A stretch of DNA of 64,000 nucleotides from Planctomycetota bacterium (GCA_016930595.1 JAFGGJ010000030.1:1-64000); one strand, 5' to 3'. Shown: positions 29,240 through 39,356, counted from the stretch's first letter. Numbers and translations are program-made. Notes: generated by a model from the sequence alone, not told the origin.

Positions 29240-30601
29240 ATGCGATGGAGCCTTGCGCCGGTTACGCTGCTGATCGTACTGTTGACGCCCGGGCAGGGCC
29301 GTGCTGCTTCCGGCGCCGTGTGGGACACCCAGGCCGCCAAGCCTTCTGAGAACGCCGGCAGGATCGGCCAGTATCACTGTACCACCAGCCGCCAGGGCTA
29401 TAACTACTGGGTCTACGCGCCCAAGAGTTATTCCGAGTCCAACCCGGCGGGGCTGCACCTGTTCTTTCACGGCCAGGGGTCGCAGGGGAGCGCCCAGAGT
29501 TTCGGCAGATGGGCGCTGCACTTCTGCGACAAGTTCAACCTCGTGGGCGTCAACATGGAATACATGGACGGGGATAACAAGAAGGATACCGCGGGCAAGG
29601 TCCTGTCCGCCGAAGAGGCCGTCGCGCAGGTCATGGCCGATTACAAGATAGTGCGGGGACGGGGAGCGGTCGGCTCTTTTTCCGGCGGCGGCCTGCCCCA
29701 CGGGCGTCTGCACAGCCAGTACGCCGGCGACAAGACGCCGCGTTTCTCCTGGCCGTTCAGCCATTCTTCCCTGTACGGCTCCAATTTCTGGAAAAGCGCG
29801 ACCGGGACCCATACCATGAGCTGGTTTATCGGCCTGGGGACGGGTGAGTGGGACGTGGGCAAGCCCACCCTGGGGACGACCCAGCAGCGCCGGGCGGGGG
29901 AGCTGTACGGCGTCGCCCTGCGCGGCGGGTGCCCCGACGTGGACTTCAAGATCATCAAGGGCAAAGGCCACGACATAGCCGACGCCGACGTGGCTGCTTC
30001 CTCCGCCGGCTTCCGGCGGTCCGATATCATGCTGGCGCCCTTTGTCTACGGCGGCGATTACCCCGAAAGGGAACTGGCGGGCATAGTCTCCGCCGCCAAC
30101 AGCCGCCAGCTGGGTTCGGCAGCCAGGCTCCTGGGGCAGGTTCTCCGCTCCAAGTCCCTGGACGCGGACACGAAAAAGAAAGCCGAAGATCTCGACCGGC
30201 TGATCTCGGCGCGCATCGGCGAGATGCTGCGCCTGCTGCAGGAGCTGTCCGAGACGGATTTCGTACTCTTTGCCTACTATGCCCAGCAGGCTTCCCGGCA
30301 GCTCACCGGCCATCCCGCGCAGAAAGATGTTCGATCGCTCTTCACCAAGATGGCGTCCGCTAGCGATTCACGCCGGGCGGACGCTGCGTTTCAGCTTTTT
30401 GCCAGGTCTTTTTCTTCTTTCTTCGGCCAGGCGGTTCTCCATGCGAACGCGATCCCCATCCTTGTCGAGATTCGCAGGTATTCGGGGGAACAGTCGTTGG
30501 TCTACCGGTTATCCGATGAGTACCTGCTTCTTGCCGACCCGGAAGAGCTGAAAAAGTACCAGGAAGCGCTTCCGCAGACCGCTGCCGCCCCCAAAAAATA
30601 A
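29240..30601 (+). CDS. Secreted alpha/beta-hydrolase-like protein
   Basis: The 453-residue protein has a signal peptide (MRWSLAPVTLLIVLLTPGQGRA). The hydrolase-like domain spans about residues 40-280, with LHLFFHGQGSQ as oxyanion region, GAVGSFSGGGLPHG as GxSxG-type nucleophile elbow and GKGHDIADAD supplying the likely catalytic histidine. The C-terminal 170 residues are helical and of unknown role. It may be an esterase or depolymerase acting outside the cytoplasm. The internal ATG at 29240 is preferred because GGAGGG precedes it and the signal peptide then starts correctly. The substrate is unknown. Confidence 0.7.
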   Translation: MRWSLAPVTLLIVLLTPGQGRAASGAVWDTQAAKPSENAGRIGQYHCTTSRQGYNYWVYAPKSYSESNPAGLHLFFHGQGSQGSAQSFGRWALHFCDKFNLVGVNMEYMDGDNKKDTAGKVLSAEEAVAQVMADYKIVRGRGAVGSFSGGGLPHGRLHSQYAGDKTPRFSWPFSHSSLYGSNFWKSATGTHTMSWFIGLGTGEWDVGKPTLGTTQQRRAGELYGVALRGGCPDVDFKIIKGKGHDIADADVAASSAGFRRSDIMLAPFVYGGDYPERELAGIVSAANSRQLGSAARLLGQVLRSKSLDADTKKKAEDLDRLISARIGEMLRLLQELSETDFVLFAYYAQQASRQLTGHPAQKDVRSLFTKMASASDSRRADAAFQLFARSFSSFFGQAVLHANAIPILVEIRRYSGEQSLVYRLSDEYLLLADPEELKKYQEALPQTAAAPKK

Positions 30602-30602
30602 C

Positions 30603-30628
30603 GGGGGGCCGCAATTTTACGGCCCCCC
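30603..30628. terminator. Bidirectional terminator between convergent genes
   Basis: GGGGGGCCG and CGGCCCCCC form a perfect 9-bp stem with loop CAATTTTA, lying between the stop codons of two convergent genes. A-rich sequence precedes it on the plus strand (CCAAAAAATAA), which reads as a T-run for transcripts of the minus strand. It probably serves the TPR gene mainly. Confidence 0.7.
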
Positions 30629-30645
30629 GGCAGGTGCTGCGGGGA

Positions 30646-32898
30646 TCAGTCTGTGATTACGGGTGCGAGCGGGATGTCGGTGCTGCCCGGGCCTGGAGCC
30701 ATGCGGCCCCTGCGGTCGGCTTCACGACGGGCCCGGTCGAGTTCACGGGCGCGTTCACGGAGAGAGCGTTTGACCTGAGTATCAAGCTCACGCACTTTGC
30801 CGACCAGCATGTTGAAGTCCCTTGTGGGGCTCTTGTTCTGCTTGGCGAGATTCAGGGCTGCTTCGGCGTTTTCGGCGGCTGCGTCGATGTTGTCAAGGCC
30901 GAACTCGGCGAGGCCGAGGGCGTAGAGGCCTTCGACGGATTTCTGCTGAGCCAGGGCCTTGCTTGCGGTGGCCTTGGCGGACTTGTGCTGGGTGTTGAGG
31001 GCTTGGGCAAGGGCCAGAGTGCCGGCGAAAGCGACGTTACCGGGCTGGGCGTCGACGGCCATTTCGGCGAGCGCGAGGGCGGCTTCCTTATCCTTGCCGA
31101 GCAGGCACAGTGCCATGGCCTTGTTGCTGGCGGCGTAAGGATTGGTAGGGTCGATGTTCAGGGCTTTATCGAAAGACTGGACGGCCCGGGACAATTGAGC
31201 GAGCTGGGAGTAGGCGGCGCCCTGGTTGATAAGGGCGACGACGTCTTCGGGGTTGCTCTTCAGGTAGTGATTGAGGTGCGCCAGGGCCTTGGAGGGGTTC
31301 TGCTGGTTGACGTAGAGCCTGCCGGCGAGAGACCTGGCGGGCATCATGTCGGGGCTGGTGCGGATGATGCTTTCGAGTTCCTGTATGGCCCTGGGGACGT
31401 CGGGGGCGGGTTTTTCGGCGAGGATCTTGGCCCATTCGTAGCGTATCTGCCGGTCGGCGGGGTCGAGCTTGACGGCGGCTTCCAGGGCGGTTGCGGCCTC
31501 GTCGAACTTATTGGTGACCTTCAGGATATCAGCCTGCAGGATACGGAGGTCGAGGTCCTGCTTCCAGATGATGGTTGCGTTCTGGGCGGCCTTCATGGCC
31601 TTGTCGTAGCTGCGTTTCTGCAGGTAGGCCTTGATGACCGAAACATGGGACTTGTAGTAGTCGGGCGGCTTCTTTATGGAGTCTTCGAAGTCGGTGATAG
31701 CGTCGTCCACGTTGCCCTGGGCAAGCCTGGCCTGTCCCCGGAGCCAGTAGGCTTCGGTATTGTCTTCGTCCAGGGTGACGAAGTTGTTGTATTCAATTTC
31801 GGCGTCCGCGTAACGGCCGGCTTCCATGTAGATGTCGGCAAGCTCCCTGTGGTAGGTGGGCTCGTTGGCCTTTGCAAGGATAGCCTTCTGGTAGTTGAGG
31901 ATAGCGCCTTCGGTGTCGTTCTTCAGGTGGAGGATGACGGCGATATTGCGGAAGGCGGGGGCGTGCTGGGGCGCCAGCTTGAGAGCGGTACGGCAGGCAT
32001 CGAGGCCCTTGGTGTAATCGCTGAGAAGGCCGTAGGCGAGACCGAGGGCGGCATGAGCGTCGACGAGGTTGGGCTCGTAGTTGATCGCCAGTTCAAGCTG
32101 CTGGACCGCGCCGTTGAGCTTGCCCTTGCGGTCTGAGCCCGGGGCGCTTTTTTCGGCGACGAGGAGGAGGCTCTGGCCGAGACGGAGGTTAAGCATGGGA
32201 TCTTTGATGGAGGCGAGCTGCAGGGCTTTGCCGAGGAAATATTCGGCCTTGGCGTATTCCTTCTTTTCGAAGTAGGCGACGCCGGCCTGGCGGAAGACGA
32301 GTTTCTCGGCTTCGCGGGGCAATTTTTCGGAAAGGGCGGTTTCGAACTGCTTGGCGGCGAAGGCGTAGTCGCTGTGTTCCCGCAGCTGGCGCATGCCGAG
32401 TTCGATGTGCTTGATGGCCTTGTCGCTGTAGGTCGGCATATCGCTGGGGACGACGTGCAGCACTTTGAGCCATGCGTGGCCGTCGGAGACTATTTCCACC
32501 TTGGCGAGGACCTGCACGGCCTCAAACCGGTGCAGGCTCTGAATAGACCTGAGAGCCGAAGTGTTCTCGCGTTCAACGAAGCAGAAGAAAAAGGCCTGAG
32601 CGCGTTCGTTGGCTTCCCAGAGCCTGGCCGAAGGGGACCACACCCAGAAATTGACGTAAAACTCGCGGATGAACGGGGTGTAGAAGGGCCTGTAGACGTC
32701 GCCCATCTGGGCGAAGAAAGCTTCAAAGGCGACGTTTTGGCCCAGAAAACCCGCCGGATTGGCTTCGAGCTCTTCAGTGGTGAGCCATTTCGCCTGCTTG
32801 AAGGCCCGTGCCTGTGCACGGGTCATCCCCGCTGCCGTCGGCGTCCACAGCGCATAGAGCACGGCGACAACCCCGAGAGTCATTTTGATGGACTTCAT
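30646..32898 (-). CDS. Exported tetratricopeptide-repeat protein
   Basis: The 750-residue protein begins with a signal peptide (MKSIKMTLGVVAVLYALWTPTAAG). An N-terminal domain of about 150 residues comes next, then at least twelve TPR units (for example AHAALGLAYGLLSDYTKGLDACRTALKLAP, read here as one repeat, and later AASNKAMALCLLGKDKEAALALAEMAV). The C-terminus is charged and coiled-coil-like (ELDTQVKRSLRERARELDRARREADR). It is probably a periplasmic scaffold for protein complexes. It follows moxR on the same strand after 71 bases, a gap that holds a small CCGCGC/GCGCGG hairpin. Confidence 0.85.
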   Translation of the reverse strand: MKSIKMTLGVVAVLYALWTPTAAGMTRAQARAFKQAKWLTTEELEANPAGFLGQNVAFEAFFAQMGDVYRPFYTPFIREFYVNFWVWSPSARLWEANERAQAFFFCFVERENTSALRSIQSLHRFEAVQVLAKVEIVSDGHAWLKVLHVVPSDMPTYSDKAIKHIELGMRQLREHSDYAFAAKQFETALSEKLPREAEKLVFRQAGVAYFEKKEYAKAEYFLGKALQLASIKDPMLNLRLGQSLLLVAEKSAPGSDRKGKLNGAVQQLELAINYEPNLVDAHAALGLAYGLLSDYTKGLDACRTALKLAPQHAPAFRNIAVILHLKNDTEGAILNYQKAILAKANEPTYHRELADIYMEAGRYADAEIEYNNFVTLDEDNTEAYWLRGQARLAQGNVDDAITDFEDSIKKPPDYYKSHVSVIKAYLQKRSYDKAMKAAQNATIIWKQDLDLRILQADILKVTNKFDEAATALEAAVKLDPADRQIRYEWAKILAEKPAPDVPRAIQELESIIRTSPDMMPARSLAGRLYVNQQNPSKALAHLNHYLKSNPEDVVALINQGAAYSQLAQLSRAVQSFDKALNIDPTNPYAASNKAMALCLLGKDKEAALALAEMAVDAQPGNVAFAGTLALAQALNTQHKSAKATASKALAQQKSVEGLYALGLAEFGLDNIDAAAENAEAALNLAKQNKSPTRDFNMLVGKVRELDTQVKRSLRERARELDRARREADRRGRMAPGPGSTDIPLAPVITD

Positions 32899-32969
32899 TT
32901 GCCATCTCCCCGGTACGCGAATACCTGTTTTGTCACGGACCGCGCCAGCGCGGCCCAGCCAGTATTACA

Positions 32970-33962
32970 TTATGTTTCGGCGGCTGAAGGGGTTTCCTTG
33001 AGTAACCGTTGGACTACTTCGGCAGAGGATACTCCTTCAGAGTCCGCTGTAAAGTTAGTTACGAGGCGGTGCCTGAGCACCGGAACAGCGACGTTTGCGA
33101 TGTCTTCGACGGAGGGGGTGACCTTGCCGGCGAGGACGGCGCTGGCCTTTGCGGCCAGGATGAGGTACTGCCCGGCGCGTGGGCCGGCGCCCCAGGAAAG
33201 GTATTCCTTTACAAATTCGGGGCTGCTGGGATCTTCGGGCCTGGTGGCCCGGGCGAGGTTGACGGCGTATTCTATCACGTGATCGCTGACGGGGACACGC
33301 CTGACGAGGGCCTGGAGGTCGAGGATTTCGTCCTTGGCCATGACCGGGTCGAGCCGGATATCAAGGTCGATGGTCGTGCTGCGGACGATTTCCTTTTCGT
33401 CGTCGATGTCGGGATATCCGACGTAGATATTGAACATGAAGCGGTCCAGCTGGGCTTCGGGCAGGGGGTAGGTGCCTTCCTGCTCGATGGGATTCTGGGT
33501 GGCCAGGACGAAAAAGGGCGGGTCCAGGGGATACTTGCGTCCGCCCGCGGTGACCTGGCGTTCCTGCATGGCTTCGAGGAGAGCGGCCTGGGTCTTGGGG
33601 GGGGTGCGGTTTATTTCATCGGCGAGGACGATGTTGGCGAAAAGGGGACCCGGGACGAAGCGGAACTGGCGTTTGCCGTCTTCATCCTCTTCCATCACGT
33701 CGGTACCGGTTATGTCGGAAGGCATAAGGTCGGGGGTGAACTGGACGCGGTTGAATTTCAGGGCCAGGATGCGGCTCAGGGTGCTGACCATGAGCGTCTT
33801 GGCGAGGCCCGGGACGCCGACCATGAGACAATGCCCCCTGCAGAAGAGAGCGATGAGCAGCTGCTCGACGATCTCTTCCTGGCCCACGATGACCTTGTGC
33901 ATTTCGCGAAGCAGGCGGCTGTGGGCTTCTTTGAGCTTCTCTACGGCTTCCACGTCGGACAT
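32970..33962 (-). CDS. MoxR family AAA+ ATPase
   Basis: The 330-residue protein has Walker A in [14 protein letters not shown] (a GxxGxxKT variant typical of MoxR), Walker B in [27 protein letters not shown], sensor 1 in [25 protein letters not shown] and the C-terminal helical lid. MoxR proteins act as chaperone-like ATPases that mature or activate partner complexes, usually with a von Willebrand factor A or DUF58 partner. No such partner is next to it here; a TPR protein is. ATG start, with a promoter candidate at 34000-34027. Confidence 0.92.
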   Translation of the reverse strand: MSDVEAVEKLKEAHSRLLREMHKVIVGQEEIVEQLLIALFCRGHCLMVGVPGLAKTLMVSTLSRILALKFNRVQFTPDLMPSDITGTDVMEEDEDGKRQFRFVPGPLFANIVLADEINRTPPKTQAALLEAMQERQVTAGGRKYPLDPPFFVLATQNPIEQEGTYPLPEAQLDRFMFNIYVGYPDIDDEKEIVRSTTIDLDIRLDPVMAKDEILDLQALVRRVPVSDHVIEYAVNLARATRPEDPSSPEFVKEYLSWGAGPRAGQYLILAAKASAVLAGKVTPSVEDIANVAVPVLRHRLVTNFTADSEGVSSAEVVQRLLKETPSAAET

Positions 33963-33999
33963 GGTTCCCCTGCGTCCCCTACGGGTCTCTCAAGCATAA

Positions 34000-34027
34000 A
34001 TATTAGTACATTTCCGGCGGAATGCAA
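34000..34027 (-). promoter_or_regulatory. Sigma70-type promoter candidate for moxR-TPR
   Basis: On the minus strand TTGCAT and TAATAT are separated by 16 bases in a locally AT-rich gap, 38 bases upstream of the moxR start codon. Confidence 0.45.
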
Positions 34028-34125
34028 GTATGAGGACGAAACCGGCAAGGTTGCGTTGCGCGGCGATGGGGAGCGGGTAACATGTGGGCGACGCAATTGT
34101 TACAGTCCAGGGAAAGGGATCAGAG

Positions 34126-35118
34126 ATGGCAAGAAAGGTGACATTGTTCACGGGGCAGTGGGCGGACCTGCCGTTCGAGACGATGTGCGAGAAGGCAGCC
34201 GGTTTCGGCTATGACGGGTTGGAGCTTGCCTGCTGGGGCGACCACATGGAGGTGGACAAAGCGGCCGGCTCCGCGGGTTACTGCGAGAAGAAGCGCAAGG
34301 CCCTGGAGAAGCACGGGCTGGGATGCTGGGCGATATCGCACCACCTTGCGGGGCAGCTCGTCTGCGACCCGAACACGGACGCCCGCAGCGACGCTTTCGC
34401 GCCGGAAGACACGCACGGGGACCCGGAGAAAAAGCGCGCCTGGGCGGTGGAAACCATGAAGAAGGCGTCCGCCGCGGCGAAAAACATGGGTGTGGACGTC
34501 GTGTGCGGTTTCACGGGGTCTTCGATATGGCACCTGTTCTATTCCTTCCCGCCGGTGACGGCCGGACAGGTAGACGATGGGTTCAGATATTTTGCGGAAA
34601 TGTGGAAGCCGATCCTGGCGGAGTTCAGGAAGAACGGCGTGCGCTTCGCGCTGGAAGTGCATCCCACGGAAATAGCCTTCGACCTCTACACCGCCGAGCG
34701 GGCGCTCGAGGCGGTCGACGGGGACGAGGCGTTCGGGTTCAACTTCGACCCGTCACACCTGCACTGGCAGGGCGTGGACCCGGTGGAGTTCATAAGGCGG
34801 TTTCCGGACCGGATATATCACGTGCACATGAAGGACGCGATAGTGACGCTGGACGGGAAGAGCGGGATCCTGTCGAGCCACCTGGACTTCGGCGACGCGC
34901 GCCGTGGATGGGACTTCCGCAGCCTGGGCCGAGGAGGCGTGGACTTCGAGGAGATCGTCCGGGCGCTGAACAACATCAACTACGGCGGACCGCTTTCGGT
35001 GGAATGGGAAGATTCCGGCATGGACCGGGAGCACGGCGCGGCCGAAGCATGCGAGTTCGTGCGCAACGTGGATTTTCCGCCCAGCGAACTGGCGTTCGAC
35101 GCGCAGTTCGACAAGTAA
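34126..35118 (+). CDS. Sugar phosphate isomerase/epimerase family TIM-barrel protein
   Basis: The 330-residue protein shows TIM-barrel isomerase motifs: [34 protein letters not shown] with the metal-binding glutamate, [26 protein letters not shown] and [11 protein letters not shown]. The histidine- and aspartate-rich ligand set is complete, so it should be active. It is longer than the other two family members in the window because of loops around GDARRGWDF. The ATG at 34126 has AAAGGG upstream and is preferred to the earlier ATG at 34084. It is divergent from moxR; the substrate is unknown. Confidence 0.88.
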   Translation: MARKVTLFTGQWADLPFETMCEKAAGFGYDGLELACWGDHMEVDKAAGSAGYCEKKRKALEKHGLGCWAISHHLAGQLVCDPNTDARSDAFAPEDTHGDPEKKRAWAVETMKKASAAAKNMGVDVVCGFTGSSIWHLFYSFPPVTAGQVDDGFRYFAEMWKPILAEFRKNGVRFALEVHPTEIAFDLYTAERALEAVDGDEAFGFNFDPSHLHWQGVDPVEFIRRFPDRIYHVHMKDAIVTLDGKSGILSSHLDFGDARRGWDFRSLGRGGVDFEEIVRALNNINYGGPLSVEWEDSGMDREHGAAEACEFVRNVDFPPSELAFDAQFDK

Positions 35119-35127
35119 AGGGGCGGA

Positions 35128-35793
35128 TCAGCGTTCAGCTGCGTCCGGCGGCCACCACGCCGCCGGCACACGCGCGGACGGATACCGCTTCGCCACGCTT
35201 CCGTCGGACGTCCTGACGACATATGTCCGCGGCTGGAAAGACGCCGTGGCAACTGCGTGGTCTTCCGGCGGCCCGGAAACGTATATGAGTTCGATGACGA
35301 TGAGGGCGAATTCGCCGCAGGGCGAGAGCGCTTGCCCCATCGGGACCAGTATCAACGCCGGGTGAGGTCTGGCCTCGGCGGCATATTCAGCCATCGCAGC
35401 TTCATCAATGCGGCGGTGCGCGCCGGCTTCGGCATCCACGACGACGACCTTTACAGCCTTGGTGGCGAAGAAGTCGTTTATCAGCAGCTTGCCCGCGACG
35501 CAGCTCTGGATCGTAACACTTCGTTCATGCGAGTATACCCGCAGCCACTCGGCGTCCGGCGAGGAGCGGACGTAAACGTGACGCCGGTGCGAATTCTTCT
35601 CGCAGCGCTGACATATCTCGTACGCGCCCGCCCGCACCGGCCGTGAACCCGGCCGCAGCAAGGGCTTGGGTGGTACAAAGACAGCCGTGCGGACGGGTTC
35701 GCGGCAGCCCGCGAGGAGAGCGACGGCGCACACAGTGATCCGGATGGCCGGCGTTTGCCGCGTGCTCTTCGATCCGGCCGTGTGCCCGGGCAT
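35128..35793 (-). CDS. Hypothetical lipoprotein
   Basis: The 221-residue protein has a basic N-terminus, a hydrophobic stretch and a lipobox LLAGC near residue 30, so it is probably membrane-anchored. It contains CQRCEKNSHRRHVYV, two cysteines that could form a small metal site, and a later hydrophobic strand region (FALIVIELIYV). I do not recognise the family. The start is two bases after the stop of the dehydrogenase gene, so the two are cotranscribed. It ends nine bases from the convergent isomerase stop. Confidence 0.6.
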   Translation of the reverse strand: MPGHTAGSKSTRQTPAIRITVCAVALLAGCREPVRTAVFVPPKPLLRPGSRPVRAGAYEICQRCEKNSHRRHVYVRSSPDAEWLRVYSHERSVTIQSCVAGKLLINDFFATKAVKVVVVDAEAGAHRRIDEAAMAEYAAEARPHPALILVPMGQALSPCGEFALIVIELIYVSGPPEDHAVATASFQPRTYVVRTSDGSVAKRYPSARVPAAWWPPDAAER

Positions 35794-35795
35794 GC

Positions 35796-36887
35796 TTATT
35801 TCCCGAAAGGCCTTCGGCGGGGCGTCTTCTTCAGCGGGAAGCTGACGGGCCTGCCGCCGAGCGCGGATGCGTAGACGGCGAGAATGACTTCGACGGACTT
35901 GCGCGCTTCGGCTGCGTCCACGAGGAGGGGCGTGCCCTTGCGGATGCTTTCGACGAGGTTTTCGAACTGCAGTTGATGCCCTTCGAACGAGATCGCCCTC
36001 GGGTCGGCCGCGCCGTGAGCGGGGCCTTTTTTCGGCCCGTATTTCCTGAGGACGGCCTTATCGGACGCCAGTTTTCCGTCGAACTCCCAAGAGACAATGT
36101 CCGTATCCACGATCACGATGGAGCCCTTGTCGCCGTAGAGCTCGACGCGGCGGGCGGTGCCGGGATATGCGGCCGTGGTGCCGACGATGCTGCCGAGAGC
36201 GCCGGACTTGAAGCGCAGGGCCGCCGCGGCGACGTCTTCCACTTCGATCCGCTTGTGGGCGAGCAGGCCGGCGTAGGCGGATAACTGGACGACGGGGCCC
36301 ATCAGCCACTGCAGCAGGTCTATGGTGTGAATGGACTGGTTCATGAGGGCGCCGCCGCCGTCGAGTTTCCAGGTGCCGCGCCATCCGCCGGAATCGTAGT
36401 AGGCCTGCGTCCGGTACCATGGGATGAGTGCGATGCCGAGAGAGGGCGAGCCCAGCCTGCCGGCGTCCACGGCTTTCTTGACGGCGAGCATCGAGCCGCC
36501 GAAACGGCTGGGGAAGATGCCGGCGACTTTGCGGCGGGCCTTTTTTGCGGCGGCGATAATCCTGTCGCAGCGCTCAAGGGTGACTTCGAGAGGTTTTTCA
36601 ACGGCGAGGTGTTTGCCAGCCTTAAGGGCCTTGAGGGCGGGCTCCATGTGCGCTCCCGACGGGGTGGCGATCGTCACGATATCGAGGCCGGGGTGCTTGA
36701 GGAATTCGTCCAAGTCGGTGTAGGACGGAACGCCGAATTCGGCGCCCACGCGGCCGGCGCTCGCCGGGATCACGTCATGTACGCACACCAGGCGGCCGCC
36801 CTTCATGGCGTTTACGGCCATGCCGTGAAAATCGGCTATCATGCCGCAGCCGACGATGCCGAAGCCCAGCTTTTCTGGAACCGCCAT
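35796..36887 (-). CDS. Gfo/Idh/MocA family oxidoreductase
   Basis: The 363-residue protein has an N-terminal Rossmann fold (LGFGIVGCGMIADFHGMAV) binding NAD(P), the family signature GKHLAVEKPLEVTLERCD with the catalytic-region lysine, and a C-terminal beta-sheet domain containing GGGALMNQSIHTIDLLQWL, where His probably participates in hydride transfer. These enzymes oxidise or reduce sugars, inositols or amino sugars, and often work next to the sugar isomerases found in this window. GGGAG precedes the ATG. It is second in a possible kinase, dehydrogenase, lipoprotein run. Confidence 0.9.
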   Translation of the reverse strand: MAVPEKLGFGIVGCGMIADFHGMAVNAMKGGRLVCVHDVIPASAGRVGAEFGVPSYTDLDEFLKHPGLDIVTIATPSGAHMEPALKALKAGKHLAVEKPLEVTLERCDRIIAAAKKARRKVAGIFPSRFGGSMLAVKKAVDAGRLGSPSLGIALIPWYRTQAYYDSGGWRGTWKLDGGGALMNQSIHTIDLLQWLMGPVVQLSAYAGLLAHKRIEVEDVAAAALRFKSGALGSIVGTTAAYPGTARRVELYGDKGSIVIVDTDIVSWEFDGKLASDKAVLRKYGPKKGPAHGAADPRAISFEGHQLQFENLVESIRKGTPLLVDAAEARKSVEVILAVYASALGGRPVSFPLKKTPRRRPFGK

Positions 36888-36959
36888 AGACCGCTCCCTT
36901 CGAGATGAGACGACAACCTTCCTTTAGGTTACGGGTGCTCCGGACGGACGCAAGGGAAG

Positions 36960-39263
36960 CTAGCGGCCTTCGTAAATGACGATGCGGCCTATGCCGATGC
37001 GGCCGCCGCTGCGGAGGTGCGATTCTATCCGGATGCTGCCGGTCATCGACGTGGGCAGGTCGACCTCGCGAATAGTGCCGCTGACGCGCCCCAGCCCCTG
37101 GAGGGAGGCGCGGGACACGGTGTCGCTGCCGTCGGGATGAACCGTCAGGTAACTGTCGTCGTCGCCGACCAGGAACAACGCCATCTTCAGGTAGATGACG
37201 TGTGCCGGCCGCGTGCAGGTGAGTTCCAGGAAAGAACCGTTCCTGTCCGACGTGCACATGCCGTCCCTGTAGCTCCATCCGACGGCGCCGGCAAGGCTTC
37301 TTCCATCGATAGAGTAAGACCACGGCGCGGGCTTGCTGGAAAGCACCTGCATGTCGGACAGGTAGAACTCGGCGTTGCGTTCCTTGACGGGCACGAAGAG
37401 CGTGATATCGGTCAGGGGCTCGTTCGGCAATTGGCCGACCAGCCTGAGCAGGAATTGCTGGTCATGCCATTCCCCGTCCGCGTTGACATCGACGTAGGCG
37501 GCGCGCATGATGTAGGTTATCCCGTCGGCCGCGGTGCTCATGGAGACGCGCAGCTTTTCGCCGGTGCCCCGTGCGAGGTACGATATTCTGAGGAAATCTT
37601 CGGGCTGTGCCCGCGCCATCAACGGCGGGTTTTCCGACATGGCTATTATCCTGAGGCGGTCGGATCCTTCGTAGTCTTCATGCATGATGGCACGCGCCGC
37701 ACGCCGTTCTTCGCCGGAATTGGAAACGGCCCGGCAGGTTTTCGTGTATTGTCCGTAGGTCAGGGGAACGTCGTGGACGCGCGTGTCGGAAGGGACCGAC
37801 GCGGGCCGATGGACCCGAGGAGGGGCATCGGGAGGCTCCGGGTCCGAAGGCTCCGGCTGGAAGGGCTCCGGCGGGGAGGCCGTGGCGTCGTCGAAGGTTT
37901 CGATGCCCGTGGACGGAACAGCCGACACGGGGACGGGAGGGAGCTCGCCCGCCGAGCCGCCGGCATTGCGCCTTTGGTATAGATACCACCCGGCGCCGGC
38001 CAGCACAAGCAGGGCGGCGACGGCGGTGAACTGGTAACCGGCGGTTGAACGGATCCTGGAACGGCTGGCCGTGGTCCTGGCCCTGGTTGCCCCGGAACGC
38101 CTCAGGGAGGCCGAGCCCCGGTTCCTGTCTCCGCCGGATTTCTTCTCGGGGGCCTTGGGCACGCGTACGTGGAGCGGCGATTCGCCGCGCCAGATGCGTT
38201 GCAGGTCATCGATAAGGTCGTTGGGGGCCTGGTAGCGATCCTTGGGCGCCTTGGCCATCAGTTTCATGATTACCGCGGCGAGGGCAGGAGACAACCTGGG
38301 GCGTATTTTGAGCGGGTCGGGCACCGGGTCCACGACGTGCTTGGTCATTATGACCGGCGCGCTTTCCCCGTCATACGGAACCTCGCCGGTGAGCAGGTGG
38401 AACAGCGTGGCGCCCAGCGAATACAGGTCGCTCCTGGTATCGACGTCGGCAGCGCCCTGGGCCTGTTCCGGGGATATGTAGTAAGGGGTGCCCACGGTCG
38501 TGCCGTGGTTGGTAACGCCGGCGTCTTCCTTGGAACCGGTGGTGCTTACAAGCCCGAAGTCGGTGAGGTGCGTAACGCCGGAAAGATCTATCAGCACGTT
38601 TTCCGGCTTGACGTCCCTGTGAAGGATATCCTTCTCGCTCGCATACTGCAGGGCGCGGGCCATTTCCAGCGCCAGTGTTATGGCGTCCCGCTCGTCGAGC
38701 GGGCCGTCGCGGGAGACTTTCTGGTAAGAATTTTCGCCCTGGACGAATTCCATGGCCAGAAAGTGCAGGCCATCGGCGCGTCCCCAGTCAACAGCGCGGA
38801 CAATGTTAGGGTGGTTCATTCTGCTGAGGACTTCCACCTCCCTGCGGAATCTGGTGAGGAAGCTTTCGTCCCTGGCAAGTTTTGGAGGCAGGACTTTGAG
38901 GGCGACGAGGGGCCCTTCTTCGGGGTTTTCGGGGAATCCCCGGACGTCGCCGCCCTTGACGGCGGGTCCCATCATCTTGGCCAGGTACACCGCCCCCATG
39001 CCGCCTTCGCCCAGCTTGGCGTAGACTTCGAAATGCCCGATACGCCGCGCCGCTCCCGCCCGTTCGCGTTGTTCTTCGAGAAGCCTGTCGGCCTGTTTTT
39101 TAGTGAGCAGGTTGAGATCGATAAGCACTTCGCCGAGGTGCTTGTGGATATCCTCGGTTTTGAGGCGTTCCTGCTCCGCCAGAGCTTCCTCGAGCTCTTC
39201 GCGGGATATGAATCCCCGCTTGACTGCCAGTTGCCCCAGGAGGACTTCTTCGTTTTCCGGCAA
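36960..39263 (-). CDS. Membrane-anchored Hanks-type Ser/Thr protein kinase
   Basis: An N-terminal segment (GQLAVKRGFISREELEEAL, then HLGEVLIDLNLLTKKQADRLLEEQ) resembles the GspE/MshE N-terminal helical domain. The kinase domain follows: GEGGMGAVYLAK, VALKVLPP with the ATP lysine, ILHRDVKPENVLI, LTDFGLVST and GTPYYISPEQ. A single transmembrane helix (FTAVAALLVLAGAGWYLY) and a beta-rich extracytoplasmic domain complete the protein. I chose TTG at 39263 (767 residues) because GGGAG precedes it; ATG at 39329 lacks a ribosome site and overlaps a promoter-like element. All catalytic residues are present. The ligand of the external domain is unknown. Confidence 0.88.
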   Translation of the reverse strand: MPENEEVLLGQLAVKRGFISREELEEALAEQERLKTEDIHKHLGEVLIDLNLLTKKQADRLLEEQRERAGAARRIGHFEVYAKLGEGGMGAVYLAKMMGPAVKGGDVRGFPENPEEGPLVALKVLPPKLARDESFLTRFRREVEVLSRMNHPNIVRAVDWGRADGLHFLAMEFVQGENSYQKVSRDGPLDERDAITLALEMARALQYASEKDILHRDVKPENVLIDLSGVTHLTDFGLVSTTGSKEDAGVTNHGTTVGTPYYISPEQAQGAADVDTRSDLYSLGATLFHLLTGEVPYDGESAPVIMTKHVVDPVPDPLKIRPRLSPALAAVIMKLMAKAPKDRYQAPNDLIDDLQRIWRGESPLHVRVPKAPEKKSGGDRNRGSASLRRSGATRARTTASRSRIRSTAGYQFTAVAALLVLAGAGWYLYQRRNAGGSAGELPPVPVSAVPSTGIETFDDATASPPEPFQPEPSDPEPPDAPPRVHRPASVPSDTRVHDVPLTYGQYTKTCRAVSNSGEERRAARAIMHEDYEGSDRLRIIAMSENPPLMARAQPEDFLRISYLARGTGEKLRVSMSTAADGITYIMRAAYVDVNADGEWHDQQFLLRLVGQLPNEPLTDITLFVPVKERNAEFYLSDMQVLSSKPAPWSYSIDGRSLAGAVGWSYRDGMCTSDRNGSFLELTCTRPAHVIYLKMALFLVGDDDSYLTVHPDGSDTVSRASLQGLGRVSGTIREVDLPTSMTGSIRIESHLRSGGRIGIGRIVIYEGR

Positions 39264-39317
39264 GCGTGCTCCCAATGCAGCGGCAATTTTTCCAAAACAC
39301 AAAAAGGTTGCCCAAGA

Positions 39318-39345
39318 TACTTTTAACATTATATACTTATAAAGG
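39318..39345. other. Weak dif-like site / AT-rich element
   Basis: On the minus strand the sequence around AGTATATAATGTTAAAA resembles the XerD-side arm and central region of bacterial dif sites (Escherichia coli TGTATATTATGTTAAAT): by eye about 14 of 17 positions on that side, but only about 4 of 11 on the XerC arm. It lies in the zone where plus-strand G excess turns to C excess. The same bases can be read as the -10 element of a promoter, so the dif reading is speculative. Confidence 0.2.
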
Positions 39346-39356
39346 GCCCGGCGCAA
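39328..39356 (-). promoter_or_regulatory. Sigma70-type promoter candidate for the kinase gene
   Basis: On the minus strand TTGCGC and a perfect TATAAT are separated by 17 bases. Transcription would begin near 39321, downstream of the ATG at 39329, which supports the internal TTG start of the kinase at 39263. Confidence 0.45.

Noticed and set aside
35513-35519. Additional GTAACAC matches (also 40243-40249, and GTGTTAC at 60471-60477)
   Set aside because: They are single half-sites; the first two lie inside coding sequence and none has a nearby -24/-12 element.
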